A stretch of 64,000 nucleotides of DNA from Adhaeribacter terrigena (GCF_016623615.1 NZ_JAEHFX010000005.1:1-64000), one strand, 5' to 3'; positions 32,059 through 40,767 are shown, counted from the stretch's first letter. Notes: generated by a model from the sequence alone, not told the origin. A program made the numbers and translations.

Positions 32059-32862
32059 TTAGTTCAAGCCTTCAGCCGAAGCGATCAGCTCCGCAATATC
32101 GAACACTTTTACGTTGTCTTCCTGGTTCTTATTTTTCACCCCGTCGTTCATCATAACCATGCAAAACGGACAAGCCGAAGCAATGATGGTAGCACCCGTA
32201 CCTAGGGCCTCTTCGGCGCGCTCTACGTTAATGTCTTTCTTGCCCGGCTCCGGTTCTTTCCACATCTGGGCACCGCCAGCGCCGCAGCACAAACCGTTGG
32301 CGCGGCTGCGTTTCATTTCCACCAGGTCGGCATCTAAAGCAGCTAAAACATCGCGCGGGGCTTCGTAAATATTGTTGGCGCGGCCCAGGTAGCACGAATC
32401 GTGGAAGGTAATGCGTTTGCCTTTAAAGCTTTCGCCGCCCGCTACTTTCACCTTGCCTTCGTTGATCAACTGCTGTAAAAAAGTAGAGTGGTGAATTACT
32501 TCGTAGTTGCCGCCCAGGTCCGGGTATTCGTTTTTAATGGTGTTGAAGCAATGCGGGCAGGCTGTAACGATCTTTTTCACTTCGTAAGCGTTCAGCACCT
32601 GAATATTGCTCATGGCCTGCATCTGGAACAGGAACTCGTTACCGGCGCGTTTGGCCGGATCGCCGGTGCAGCTTTCTTCGGTGCCTAAAACGGCATATTT
32701 CACGCCTACGTGCTCCAGGATCTGTACAAACGAACGGGTTACGCGCTTGTAACGGTCATCGAAAGAACCGGCACAGCCCACCCAGAACAGAATTTCCGGC
32801 GTATCGCCGTTGGCCGCGTATTCGGCCATGGTAGGCACTTTTATTAATCTCTTTTCTGACAT
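32059..32862 (-). CDS. CCG-domain Fe-S oxidoreductase subunit
   Basis: 267-residue soluble protein with two cysteine-rich CCG domains as in heterodisulfide reductase HdrB/HdrD, glycolate oxidase GlcF and LutA: WVGCAGSFDD (near 28), CPHCFNTIKNEYP (near 101), HDSCYLGRANNIYEAPR (near 154) and GLCCGAGGAQMW (near 190). The motifs bind a noncubane [4Fe-4S] cluster. The gene just upstream encodes a membrane partner with two ferredoxin-type clusters, so the two likely form one quinone-linked electron-transfer complex. Confidence 0.88.
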   Translation of the reverse strand: MSEKRLIKVPTMAEYAANGDTPEILFWVGCAGSFDDRYKRVTRSFVQILEHVGVKYAVLGTEESCTGDPAKRAGNEFLFQMQAMSNIQVLNAYEVKKIVTACPHCFNTIKNEYPDLGGNYEVIHHSTFLQQLINEGKVKVAGGESFKGKRITFHDSCYLGRANNIYEAPRDVLAALDADLVEMKRSRANGLCCGAGGAQMWKEPEPGKKDINVERAEEALGTGATIIASACPFCMVMMNDGVKNKNQEDNVKVFDIAELIASAEGLN

Positions 32863-32877
32863 TGCTTTATTTGGATA

Positions 32878-33029
32878 TTAGTAGTTAGTATCTGGTATCT
32901 GGACTTTCTTCCGTCTTTTTAATACCATTTTGCTTTTCAGCCGAATACCAAACCAACTACCTTTTCTAATTCAATTTATTGCTTCTACTTTCTAAAATCT
33001 AAATACCAGATACCAACTACCCGCTACTA
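32878..33029. repeat. imperfect inverted repeat between Fe-S genes
   Basis: TAGTTAGTATCTGGTATCTGG at the left and AAATACCAGATACCAACTAC at the right pair over about 20 bases. Probably an intergenic palindrome element. Confidence 0.55.
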
Positions 33030-34394
33030 TCCCTTAACCGTCACGTACAGGTCATCGGCCCAGTTAAAGCGGTCCGATGCCGGGAACGCCCACACGGCCC
33101 CGTTGTTTTCGATGTTGTTGAACATGGCATTTAAAGACGCCGGCGCGGCCGATTCTTCTAAAACCAGGTAGCGGCGCAGATCGATGATGGTTGAAAGCTG
33201 ATCGATGTTTACCGGACAGGCTTCTACGCAGGCGTTGCAGGTGGTACAGGCCCAAAGTTCTTCCGGTGTGATGTAGCCGCGCAATAACGTATTTTCGTCG
33301 GTGGTTTTTACGCGCTCCACGCCCATTTCCTTGTAATGGTTTGGTTTGAAAATGGCCGGATGTTCGCCTTTTTCTTCCATGCGGTCACGGGTATCCATAA
33401 TGATCTTCCGCGGCGAAAGCAGCTTGCCGGTAATATTGGCCGGACAAACATCGGTGCAACGGCCGCATTCGGTACAGGTGTAAGCATCCATCATTTGCTT
33501 CCAGCTCAGGTCTTCCACGTCTTTGGCGCCGAAACGCTGCACGATTGGCTGACCGGCAGCATCCAGGGCCGGAGCCGGCGGCTGGTAGCTTGGGTCCATA
33601 ATGGCTTTAATTTCGTGGGTAATATTTTCTACGTTGTTGAATTTCCCTTTCGGCCACAGTTTGGAATAATACACGTTCGGGAACGCCATGATGATGTGGA
33701 AGTGCTTGGAGCTGGGCAGGTAATTCATGAAAGCGAAAATACCCAGAATGTGGAACCACCAGCCAAAACCGGCAATCGTCCGCAAGGTGCTTTCATCGGA
33801 ACCGAAAAGATCGATCAGGCCTGCTGAAACCGGAAAAGCGCCCGGCAATTCGTGGCCAGCCAGTTGCGCCAGTTTCAGATCCGAAATATTGAAAGCGAAA
33901 AGCGCGATCATCAACACAATTTCGGTGATCAGGATCAGGTTGGCGTCCATTTTAGGCCAGGCGCGCATTTCTACACCTTTGGCTAAACGCGGCACCTTGG
34001 TTATATTTCTCCGCACCAGGAAAATGGCGCAGGCAATGATTACCAGCAAAGCCAGGATTTCGTTTACCGCCATTAAAACGCTATACAAAGGGCCCATAAA
34101 ACCCAAAACGCGGTGCGTGCCAAAAATACCATCGATCAGAATTTCCAGCACTTCGATGTTGATCACCAGGAAACCAACATACACGAAGAAGTGCAGAATG
34201 GCCGGCCACGGGCGCTTGAACATTTTCTTTTGCCCGAAAGCGATCAGCAAGGTATTATTCCAGCGTTCGCCGGGATTATCGGAAATATCTTTGTCGTAGC
34301 CCAGGTTTATGTTCTTGGAGATCTTGCGGATCTGCCAGACGAATAAACCGATGGCGGCAGCGGCAACGAGCAGGAAAATAATATTACTTATCAC
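33027..34394 (-). CDS. membrane Fe-S protein with NarI-like and 4Fe-4S domains
   Basis: 455 residues from GTG 34394. The N-terminal half has five to six membrane segments with conserved histidines (AILHFFVYVGFLVINIEVLE; WWFHILGIFAFMNYLPSSKHFH) as in heme-b NarI-like subunits; the C-terminal half has two [4Fe-4S] motifs, CTECGRCTDVCP and CTTCNACVEACP. With the adjacent CCG protein this equals the domain set of fused ETF:menaquinone oxidoreductase-type enzymes, here split in two genes. Likely passes electrons between a flavoprotein and menaquinone; direction is inference. Confidence 0.85.
   Translation of the reverse strand: MISNIIFLLVAAAAIGLFVWQIRKISKNINLGYDKDISDNPGERWNNTLLIAFGQKKMFKRPWPAILHFFVYVGFLVINIEVLEILIDGIFGTHRVLGFMGPLYSVLMAVNEILALLVIIACAIFLVRRNITKVPRLAKGVEMRAWPKMDANLILITEIVLMIALFAFNISDLKLAQLAGHELPGAFPVSAGLIDLFGSDESTLRTIAGFGWWFHILGIFAFMNYLPSSKHFHIIMAFPNVYYSKLWPKGKFNNVENITHEIKAIMDPSYQPPAPALDAAGQPIVQRFGAKDVEDLSWKQMMDAYTCTECGRCTDVCPANITGKLLSPRKIIMDTRDRMEEKGEHPAIFKPNHYKEMGVERVKTTDENTLLRGYITPEELWACTTCNACVEACPVNIDQLSTIIDLRRYLVLEESAAPASLNAMFNNIENNGAVWAFPASDRFNWADDLYVTVKG
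34075..34104 (-). repeat. TAGCG-like sequence inside membrane Fe-S CDS
   Basis: AAAACGCTATACAAAGGGCC with arm CATAAAACCC. On the coding strand it gives FMGPLYSVL. Arm is weak; may be chance. Confidence 0.3.
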
Positions 34395-34547
34395 GGTCAG
34401 GTTGGTTGAAGTTCAAACAAGCTATTTATGCAGGCAACAAAGTTAAAGAAACATTGGCTTGAAAATAATTTTTGAAATAAATTTTGCACGTTAAAAAAAC
34501 ATTCCTACTTTTGCATACCCTTTCGAAAGAGGGGTTGCGAAAGAGCT

Positions 34548-34623
34548 GGTGATGTAGCTCAGTCGGTAGAGCAAAGGACTGAAAATCCTTGTGTCGTTGG
34601 TTCGATTCCAATCATCACCACCA
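34548..34623 (+). tRNA. tRNA-Phe (anticodon GAA)
   Basis: Acceptor GGTGATG / CATCACC, anticodon loop CTGAAAA (GAA, phenylalanine), T-loop TTCGATT, encoded CCA. Confidence 0.97.
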
Positions 34624-34627
34624 GCTT

Positions 34628-34664
34628 AAAAAGCCTGTTTCTTTAATCAGAAGCAGGCTTTTTT
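34628..34664 (+). terminator. terminator of tRNA-Phe
   Basis: AAAAAGCCTG / CAGGCTTTTTT stem with a 16-base loop. Confidence 0.85.
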
Positions 34665-34863
34665 GTTTTTATAGCTTTCGGAGTTTCCGGGAATGAATTG
34701 GCAGTGGTTTTCTTTTTCCGGATCTAAATCCGGGCTTAGTTCAGGTTATTATCAATTCCTCCAAATCTGAACTGGGGTAAATTTTTCGTTTTTTCACCCA
34801 TATTCCATTTTTCTGGAAAGCCTTCCTGCACCGGAAAAACAACTTTCTGAGCTTTATTTTCAG

Positions 34864-34894
34864 ACTTTTTCACCCCGAAACCATAGCGTTTTTT
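34864..34894 (+). repeat. TAGCG repeat, forward copy
   Basis: ACTTTTTCACCCCG arm, AAACCATAGCGTTTTTT core; a very good consensus match. Confidence 0.85.
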
Positions 34895-35030
34895 ATCTCT
34901 GGCTATCAATCTCAGGCATCAGGCGAATTTATTTCTTTACATTGCAAGGCTGGTAAATTCTTTTGCAGCTAATGCAGGCGAGGCTGCTTTAAATCCGTAA
35001 TCAAATTAACAACAAACAAAGGGCGAGATT

Positions 35031-35156
35031 ATGGAAGGGAAAGAATGGCTTGTTTTGATCTTTATGTGTATTCCAGGGATATGGCTTTTTTTTAAAGCAT
35101 TCAAAAGCTGGAAACGAGGAAGAGTGATCATTAGAAAATGGATCAGGGGAGAATAA
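35031..35156 (+). CDS. 41-residue putative membrane peptide
   Basis: ATG 35031 to TAA 35156: one hydrophobic stretch (LVLIFMCIPGIWLFF) flanked by an acidic start MEGKE and a basic tail KSWKRGRVIIRKWIRGE, giving a one-pass small membrane protein with a positive C-terminus. No family known. Located 85 bases before the PH-like membrane protein and could be co-transcribed. A minus-strand frame covers the same bases, so this call is moderate. Confidence 0.45.
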   Translation: MEGKEWLVLIFMCIPGIWLFFKAFKSWKRGRVIIRKWIRGE

Positions 35157-35241
35157 AATAGCCCAGGAACGGCATGGAACGTATATACCTTATTTGAAAA
35201 ACTAAGTATTACGAGACTCTGATCTATAAAATAGATGTAAA

Positions 35242-35697
35242 ATGCAGCTATTAGATAATGAAACCATAATTGCCAGCGCAAACCAAAACCTCCTGATATT
35301 AACCAACCTGCGGGTAATTCAACAAGCCAAAGCGGAGAATGCCAAATTTTATAAAAGTATTTACCTCCACGACGTTACTTCCATTGCCATAGACAAGAAA
35401 AAAATAGATCTTTTACTGTATTTAACCCTTCTGATGCTCGTAAATGGCATGGCTTCTATGATCGGGGAAAGGATTGTGGAAGGGGTAATGGGCAAGCCTA
35501 CAGATAACCTGTCTATCATATTCGGAATCACATCGTTCTTCTTTTACCTGATTTATTCCTTCTATTCCATCAGTATTATTTCCATTGCTACGCCTTCCCT
35601 TCGGATCGATCAGCAGATCAGCTCCCGGGATAACGCTACGGAATTTATTTTTAAAGTAGAACAGGCAAAACTGGCGGCCAGGCAGAACCCGCTTTAA
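35242..35697 (+). CDS. small membrane protein with PH-like N-terminus
   Basis: 151 residues. The first 50 (LLDNETIIASANQNLLILTNLRVI ... VTSIAIDKKKID) form strands like those of bacterial PH/GRAM-type membrane-associated domains, followed by two membrane segments (LLYLTLLMLVNGMASMI and IIFGITSFFFYLIYSFYSISII) and a C-terminal strand-helix. Function unknown. A TAGCG repeat follows the gene by 100 bases. Confidence 0.65.
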   Translation: MQLLDNETIIASANQNLLILTNLRVIQQAKAENAKFYKSIYLHDVTSIAIDKKKIDLLLYLTLLMLVNGMASMIGERIVEGVMGKPTDNLSIIFGITSFFFYLIYSFYSISIISIATPSLRIDQQISSRDNATEFIFKVEQAKLAARQNPL

Positions 35698-35795
35698 GAA
35701 CCAGGCAGCCTCTCAGAAATTCTGGTCAAACGAAAGCAGTTGCACGAGTTGCAATCATACAGGCATCCCGAAGCATTAACCCGAAGCTCCAATAG

Positions 35796-35824
35796 AAAAC
35801 GCTATGGATTTCCGGCAAAAAACT
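35796..35824 (-). repeat. TAGCG repeat, reverse copy
   Basis: AAAACGCTATGGATTTCC core and GCAAAAAACT arm, downstream of the PH-like gene. Confidence 0.72.
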
Positions 35825-35972
35825 ACGCGCGTTTCTTTTGCCCGGCAAACATAGCTGCAAAAAATAAATTACCGTAAAAGCTTCTGCAACTTGCAGCAAC
35901 CTATTGCCGGCTGTTTTATTTCTTCATAAGACATGCTGCTGCCACTACCCGATAAATAAAATTTCAGATTTA

Positions 35973-36371
35973 ATGGAAATGCAAAAATATATTACCGTTA
36001 AAAACGGCGATGAAGCAGGCGCCAAAAAAATAAAAGAATACCGCGTAGCCTGTCATCAGCAAAAAAAGCCCTGCGTAATTATTACCCAATTCCCCGACCA
36101 CGCCGATATCAGCTGCGACAACTGGCTCAGCACCGACGATGCAATTATTACGGTGGAAAACCGGATGATGCTGGAAGACCAGTTTCAGCAACTTCAGAGA
36201 AAGCATCCGGAAACGGAAATAGTCTTCAGCACTTCGGAAGTAGAGACCACCAATATTTCCAACCCTATTCCTTTGTGGTATCATTTTAAAAAAGTGCCTT
36301 TGCCAACTGCCAATACCCTGGCTGAAAAAATTCACGACATTTACCAGCAAGCATTGCCCTACGGCTTTTAA
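35973..36371 (+). CDS. hypothetical soluble protein
   Basis: 132 residues from ATG 35973 (MEMQKYITV); an upstream in-frame TTG at 35904 is not needed. Charged, alpha/beta composition, no signal peptide. Segments KPCVIITQFPDHADISCDNW and HPETEIVFSTSEVETTNIS are distinctive, but I recognise no family. The stop is followed after 14 bases by a TAGCG repeat. Confidence 0.6.
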   Translation: MEMQKYITVKNGDEAGAKKIKEYRVACHQQKKPCVIITQFPDHADISCDNWLSTDDAIITVENRMMLEDQFQQLQRKHPETEIVFSTSEVETTNISNPIPLWYHFKKVPLPTANTLAEKIHDIYQQALPYGF

Positions 36372-36385
36372 TGCCCCGTACGAAT

Positions 36386-36414
36386 ACTTTTTCAGCCTGA
36401 AACCATAGCGTTTT
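36386..36414 (+). repeat. TAGCG repeat, forward copy
   Basis: ACTTTTTCAGCCTG arm, AAACCATAGCGTTTT core; between convergent genes. Confidence 0.85.
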
Positions 36415-36437
36415 CGGGCTTACAACAAGGCATCAGC

Positions 36438-37580
36438 TTATAACAGCAAGGTATCAATTCTATGCGCGTGCACCGTATTTTCGCAGGGGCTCCAGGCAAA
36501 GATCGTGAAGCGGCCATCCTGGGAGGCAACCAAAGCCAAGGCGTCGCGCTGATCGTGCACAAACTGAGCCGCCGATAAATGCCGGGTGCCGCCGTGCTGC
36601 CCCGGATTCACGACTACGGCGCTATTCCCAACCACGGGTTCTGTTGCTACCATCTGCTCAACCAGCATCGCCCCCGCGGGCCGGGTGATCTTTGCCCCAA
36701 AAGCCAGCAACTCGAACTGATCGCTGATGATAACGGCGCCATCTACGGCCGTGAGGCCCGCAATATTGTCTATTTCGCGGCGCAGCGATCGTTGCCACAA
36801 ACTCCGGTTCCGTTCGCCTTCGTCCTGCCGCATGAGGTTAGCCAAGCCCGAAAATGCCGGCGAGATGGCATACTGCATAGGTCTCACAATAGATTCGCGC
36901 CAGGATTCACCATTTTTGGGAACCACCAGCAAAGTGCCGCCCCGGCCATGGGCGCGCATAGAAACGGCCAGCTGAACCAGCACATTTACCGATTCATTCC
37001 AGGAGGCCGGATCTGTAAAACCGAGCAGCGAGGTAAGCAAGGTTGGGCATTGCGGCAGGCTGGAGCTTTGTTCATCTACTATTTTTATCTGGTCGCCTTT
37101 GAGCACGGCTACGTTAGCAAATTTGCCAAAGCGGTCGGCGCGGCGGTGTTTTATAACCAGCAAACCCGGCTCCGGCACATCGAGCACAAAACAATAACTC
37201 TGAATTTCCAGCGTGGTACCCCAGACAAACAGTTCGTTCTTTTCGTACCAGACTCCCAGGTGAATACCGGCCCGCTCCACGCCCGGCCCCAGCTTGGTAA
37301 GCATGCCCGAAGTAAGCGGCAGGCGCTTTTCGAATAAGAGCGGCTGACCGGCCAATTCGGGTGGCAGAAATGCCAGGGAAATTTTGGGCGAAATACCCTC
37401 TTCGCGCCGGAGGCTGGCCCAGAAAGCGGTATCAATCACCGATTCGATCATGCCGGCCCGCGGTAAGGGCGCCAGAATTTCATCGCCCTGCAGCAAGGCA
37501 GCCTCCCGGTGCTGGGCAAAATGCATTTCTACGGCTTTGGCTACGGCTTTGGCGGCTTTGTATGTCGATCTACCTCTCAT
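36438..37580 (-). CDS. DAC-like sensor-domain protein (DACNV type)
   Basis: 380 residues, no signal peptide. The last 110 residues resemble a diadenylate-cyclase fold: DGAVIISDQFELLAFGAKI corresponds to the DGA motif and GTRHLSAAQFVHDQRDALALV to the GTRHRAA motif of DisA/CdaA, followed by the terminal strand GRFTIFAW. The DAC RHR triplet reads RHL here, so cyclase activity is uncertain. The N-terminal 250 residues carry the conserved-family sequence (GVERAGIHLGVWYEKNELFVWG; MRAHGRGGTLLVVP) seen in proteins annotated as probable sensor domain DACNV. It is likely a nucleotide-binding sensor. Divergent from a secreted protein, with an inverted pair of TAGCG repeats between. Confidence 0.72.
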   Translation of the reverse strand: MRGRSTYKAAKAVAKAVEMHFAQHREAALLQGDEILAPLPRAGMIESVIDTAFWASLRREEGISPKISLAFLPPELAGQPLLFEKRLPLTSGMLTKLGPGVERAGIHLGVWYEKNELFVWGTTLEIQSYCFVLDVPEPGLLVIKHRRADRFGKFANVAVLKGDQIKIVDEQSSSLPQCPTLLTSLLGFTDPASWNESVNVLVQLAVSMRAHGRGGTLLVVPKNGESWRESIVRPMQYAISPAFSGLANLMRQDEGERNRSLWQRSLRREIDNIAGLTAVDGAVIISDQFELLAFGAKITRPAGAMLVEQMVATEPVVGNSAVVVNPGQHGGTRHLSAAQFVHDQRDALALVASQDGRFTIFAWSPCENTVHAHRIDTLLL

Positions 37581-37680
37581 GGTTTTTACTGCTTTTGGCT
37601 TCTAACCTACATTTAATTCCGAAGTGTACAAAACCGGCCCGAAATGGTTGCTTCCAAAAATCGTTTTCAGGCCTTGCCCT

Positions 37681-37710
37681 ACTTTCCAGGCTTAAAAGCA
37701 TAGCGTTTTT
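37681..37710 (+). repeat. TAGCG repeat, forward copy
   Basis: ACTTTCCAGGC arm and AAAAGCATAGCGTTTTT core; left half of an inverted pair. Confidence 0.8.
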
Positions 37711-37746
37711 GCACTGCTGAAACTGCGGGAATAATTTCATGAATCT

Positions 37747-37775
37747 AAAACGCTATGCTCCGGGCTTAAAAAAGT
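37747..37775 (-). repeat. TAGCG repeat, reverse copy
   Basis: AAAACGCTATGC core and GGCTTAAAAAAGT arm; right half of the pair, complementary to 37681-37710 over most of its length. Confidence 0.8.
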
Positions 37776-37953
37776 GCTGTTGCTGTTATTTTTGATGCTG
37801 CGCTTATACTTTTGCCCCAGTGCTTTCCGTTGAAAACAGTAAATCCTTGTATCTTAACAGCGCGCGGCATTCGCAGAAAAAAGCCGATTCCTGCAACGCG
37901 CTCCGGTTATCCGTTTCCGTTTACCTGCTTTAATCTACCCGAAATAAAAAATT

Positions 37954-39090
37954 ATGAAAAAGCTTTTTCTGGGCTGGCTGCTTTTGCTTTCCAGCGTTTG
38001 TTTTGCCGGCAACGTGACCCTTGTGGATCTTCCGGCGGCGGTTTCGGGCAAAAAAGTGCAGGTAAGCGCCAGGGCCGTTGGCGGCCTAGGCGAAAATAAC
38101 CTGCGGTGCCTGCTGGAAAACACCACCCCGGCGTCGCTAAAGATCCGGATCCCGGCGGGGGTGTATTTCCAATCGGGCGAGGAAGGAGCGCAAAACCTGC
38201 TGCTTTTGCAGGAATACCTGATCGTGCTGGCGCCAAGATCGAAAAACGAAATTGTGCTCACCGGCTACTGCATGCAATCTAAAAATTTTGCGCCGGGCAG
38301 CGATAAGATTTACGTTTACCAAGGCCTGGCACCCGCGCCGCTTAAAACCCTGGGCGATTCGCTGAACCATTACCCGGACCTGCGCCTGCAATACGGACAA
38401 ATGTTTGTGTGGGCTATTACCGATAAAAAGCAATTATACGATATCTGGGTAGCAGATAAGTTGATGGCCCCGGCTTATAACATCATGCAGTTCGTGGCAA
38501 AGGCGGCCGGGCTGGCAGCCGGAAGAGTGCGCCCTGTTTCGGCGGCAACGGCCATGACTGCCCGGCCACCCCTAGCGGTTTTTTCCAAACGGAGCATCCT
38601 GCTTTTCCACAACCCCGTGAACCAGCGGCTTTCGTTTAAAATTTACAACGACCGGGGCCAGGTATACCACACGCATTACGAAAACCAGCTCATTCCGCAC
38701 GGCATGAAAGAATACACCTTTGGCATAAACGAACTGGTAGAACCAAACGAATCGCCGGTGTTTTACGCTAAAATTACTGATGCCAGCGGCAAAGTACTGG
38801 CCCAGCAAAAGGTAGATAAAAACACCAAAGCCGTAAAAAGAAAACCCGAAGCCCGCGATTTCACTTTCAGTTTTGCTTTGGCCAAAGGAGTGAAAAAAGC
38901 GCGCCTGAATGTGTACCTGGAAGACGGAACGTTGGTGGAAGAATTTAAACGTTACGAATACCTGCCGGTTGGCAATTACAACATTCAAGTTACGCTGCTG
39001 CACCTCCGCGACCCGAACACCCGGTTTGTTGCCAAACTGCTCGACGAAAATAACGCTACCGTAGCGCAGCAAACAGTGGCCAAGCCGTAA
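37954..39090 (+). CDS. hypothetical secreted protein
   Basis: 378 residues with a clear signal peptide (LFLGWLLLLSSVCFA). The first mature domain (residues about 20-170) contains ENTTPASLKIRIPAGVYFQSG and LRLQYGQMFVWAITD, reminiscent of surface beta-domains with an N-terminal thioester-like layout, but no thioester Cys-Gln pair is evident. The remainder has two Ig-like repeats (FKIYNDRGQVYHTHYENQ; LNVYLEDGTLVEEFKRYEY). Not recognised as a named family. Divergent from the DACNV gene. Confidence 0.65.
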   Translation: MKKLFLGWLLLLSSVCFAGNVTLVDLPAAVSGKKVQVSARAVGGLGENNLRCLLENTTPASLKIRIPAGVYFQSGEEGAQNLLLLQEYLIVLAPRSKNEIVLTGYCMQSKNFAPGSDKIYVYQGLAPAPLKTLGDSLNHYPDLRLQYGQMFVWAITDKKQLYDIWVADKLMAPAYNIMQFVAKAAGLAAGRVRPVSAATAMTARPPLAVFSKRSILLFHNPVNQRLSFKIYNDRGQVYHTHYENQLIPHGMKEYTFGINELVEPNESPVFYAKITDASGKVLAQQKVDKNTKAVKRKPEARDFTFSFALAKGVKKARLNVYLEDGTLVEEFKRYEYLPVGNYNIQVTLLHLRDPNTRFVAKLLDENNATVAQQTVAKP

Positions 39091-39200
39091 GGTTTGGGAA
39101 AATCAGAAGTTAGGGATTAAAAATCAGGAATTAGAAGTTTAAAGTATGCTTACTTTTTTCAAGTTTCATAAAATGCTTAAAAGCAACTTGCCGCCAGAGC

Positions 39201-39230
39201 AGTTTTCCGGGTAAAAAACATAGCGTTTTT
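39201..39230 (+). repeat. TAGCG repeat, forward copy
   Basis: AGTTTTCCGGG arm, AAAAAACATAGCGTTTTT core, between two plus-strand genes. Confidence 0.8.
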
Positions 39231-39340
39231 CAACGGTGCAACGGCTGCAGGAAATTAACCAAAGCCGGCCAGAAACGTTTAGCAGGCACTGCGCTTAACT
39301 TTTTTCCTTCTTAGTGGTTGCTTTACTAAACTTTCACGTC

Positions 39341-40102
39341 ATGAAACTGAAATTGCTTTTTTTGCTGGTGTTTTGCCTGCCTGTACTTCCGTTAGCAGCG
39401 CAGCGCCCCACTCCCGACATAATTGAAACCAAACACGGGAATTTAACCATTCAGCCCATTACGCACGGCACACTGGTATTAACCTGGAACGGCAAAACCA
39501 TTTACGTAGATCCGTACGGCGGAGCCCCGGCTTTTACCGGTATTCCGCCCGCTGACCTGGTTTTGATTACCGATATTCACAAGGATCATCTGGACCTGGA
39601 AACGCTCCGCGCACTGCCAGCTTCGAAAGCCGTATTTGTAGTACCGCAGGCCGTGGCAGATGAACTTCCGGAAACGTATAAAGACCAGCTGGTAGTGCTA
39701 AAAAACGGCAAAAGCACGGAACAACTCGACATTGGTATCAGCGCCGTTCCGATGTATAACCTGCCCGAAACCGAGGATTCCCGGCACCCGAAAGGCCGCG
39801 GCAACGGGTACGTTCTAGAAATGGGCGGCAAAAAGATCTACCTTTCCGGCGACACCGAAGACACCGAAGAAATGCGCGCGCTGCAAGGCATTGACGTGGC
39901 TTTTGTGTGCATGAACCTGCCTTTTACCATGACCGTGCAACAGGCGGCAGAAGGCGTGCTGGCTTTTAAACCGAAGATCGTTTACCCCTACCATTACCGC
40001 GGTCAGGAAGGCCAAAGCGATGTGAACGAATTTAAAAAACTGGTAACCGCCGGCAATAAAAACATTGAAGTAAGGCTGCGCAACTGGTACCCGGGGCAAT
40101 AG
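39341..40102 (+). CDS. secreted MBL-fold metallohydrolase (UlaG-like)
   Basis: 253 residues from ATG 39341, with a signal peptide (LLFLLVFCLPVLPLAAQ). The metallo-beta-lactamase fold is seen as TLVLTWNGKTIYVDPYGG, the metal loop TDIHKDHLD (its first His of HxHxDH is replaced by Asp), LSGDTEDTEEM and YPYHYRGQ. UlaG-like members hydrolyse lactones or phosphodiester substrates in the cytoplasm, so an exported member is unusual. The longer frame from GTG 39314 is rejected. Substrate unknown. Confidence 0.82.
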   Translation: MKLKLLFLLVFCLPVLPLAAQRPTPDIIETKHGNLTIQPITHGTLVLTWNGKTIYVDPYGGAPAFTGIPPADLVLITDIHKDHLDLETLRALPASKAVFVVPQAVADELPETYKDQLVVLKNGKSTEQLDIGISAVPMYNLPETEDSRHPKGRGNGYVLEMGGKKIYLSGDTEDTEEMRALQGIDVAFVCMNLPFTMTVQQAAEGVLAFKPKIVYPYHYRGQEGQSDVNEFKKLVTAGNKNIEVRLRNWYPGQ

Positions 40103-40191
40103 TCAACAACGCCTGTTTGCCAGATCCGTTTATTTCCATAACTTAGCTTTGCTATAACGGCAGTATTGCGAGCGCTAAAACCAGACGAGCG

Positions 40192-40671
40192 ATGGAACAA
40201 AAAACGCTTTCCGGAAAAAGGTTTGCCCCTAAAAGAAGCCTTTTTATTCCGGCCACCTTATTTCTGCTGAATCTCAGCCTGATCCTGGTCTTTCAGACTT
40301 TCCGGAAATTTACGCCCGTAGATATTTCCGACTGGGTTGCCATCGGCCTTTGGCTCTTTTTCCTGGGGTATTACGGCTGGAAATGGCGGGGCACGCATTA
40401 TGAACTCCGGAACGGCACCTTGATCTACCGCAGCGGTTTTACCAGGGGTAGCATTCCCATAAACCGCATTCACAAAATAGAAACCCAAACCCGCAGCTGG
40501 GCCAACGTAAATGCCACCCTTGCCAGTAAAGGCATGATGATTACCTATAATAAATGGGACGAATTATTCATTTCCCCCAAAGACGAAACCGGTTTCCTGG
40601 AAGCACTGCTACAGGAAAACCCGGCTATCCAGGTCAGGAAGCCGGCCGATAAACAGCCTGCACTACCTTAA
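40192..40671 (+). CDS. bacterial PH-domain membrane protein
   Basis: 159 residues: two membrane segments (SLFIPATLFLLNLSLILVFQTF; WVAIGLWLFFLGYYGW) followed by a bPH-type strand domain (THYELRNGTLIYRSGFTRGSIPINRIHKIETQTRSW ... GMMITYNKWDELFISPKD). The layout recalls YdbT/DUF304-like proteins of unknown function. The window's last gene (63643) has a similar plan. Its stop is ten bases from a TAGCG repeat. Confidence 0.78.
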   Translation: MEQKTLSGKRFAPKRSLFIPATLFLLNLSLILVFQTFRKFTPVDISDWVAIGLWLFFLGYYGWKWRGTHYELRNGTLIYRSGFTRGSIPINRIHKIETQTRSWANVNATLASKGMMITYNKWDELFISPKDETGFLEALLQENPAIQVRKPADKQPALP

Positions 40672-40680
40672 TTCCTCCCG

Positions 40681-40709
40681 ACTTTTCAGGCCGGAAAGGG
40701 TAGCATTTT
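40681..40709 (+). repeat. TAGCG repeat, forward copy (TAGCA variant)
   Basis: ACTTTTCAGGCCGG arm and AAAGGGTAGCATTTT core; convergent gap. Confidence 0.7.
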
Positions 40710-40767
40710 GCGTTGAAAACTGCCGGCAGTTTAAAAACTATCAGAAGCTAAGAAACCAACAAAGAAA

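Larger units (their letters stand above)
34624..35030. other. intergenic region after tRNA-Phe
   Basis: Holds the tRNA terminator and one TAGCG repeat; otherwise nothing recognised. Confidence 0.5.
37581..37953. other. divergent intergenic region with inverted repeat pair
   Basis: No gene. Two TAGCG repeats face each other (37681 forward, 37747 reverse) with a 36-base centre. Confidence 0.6.
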
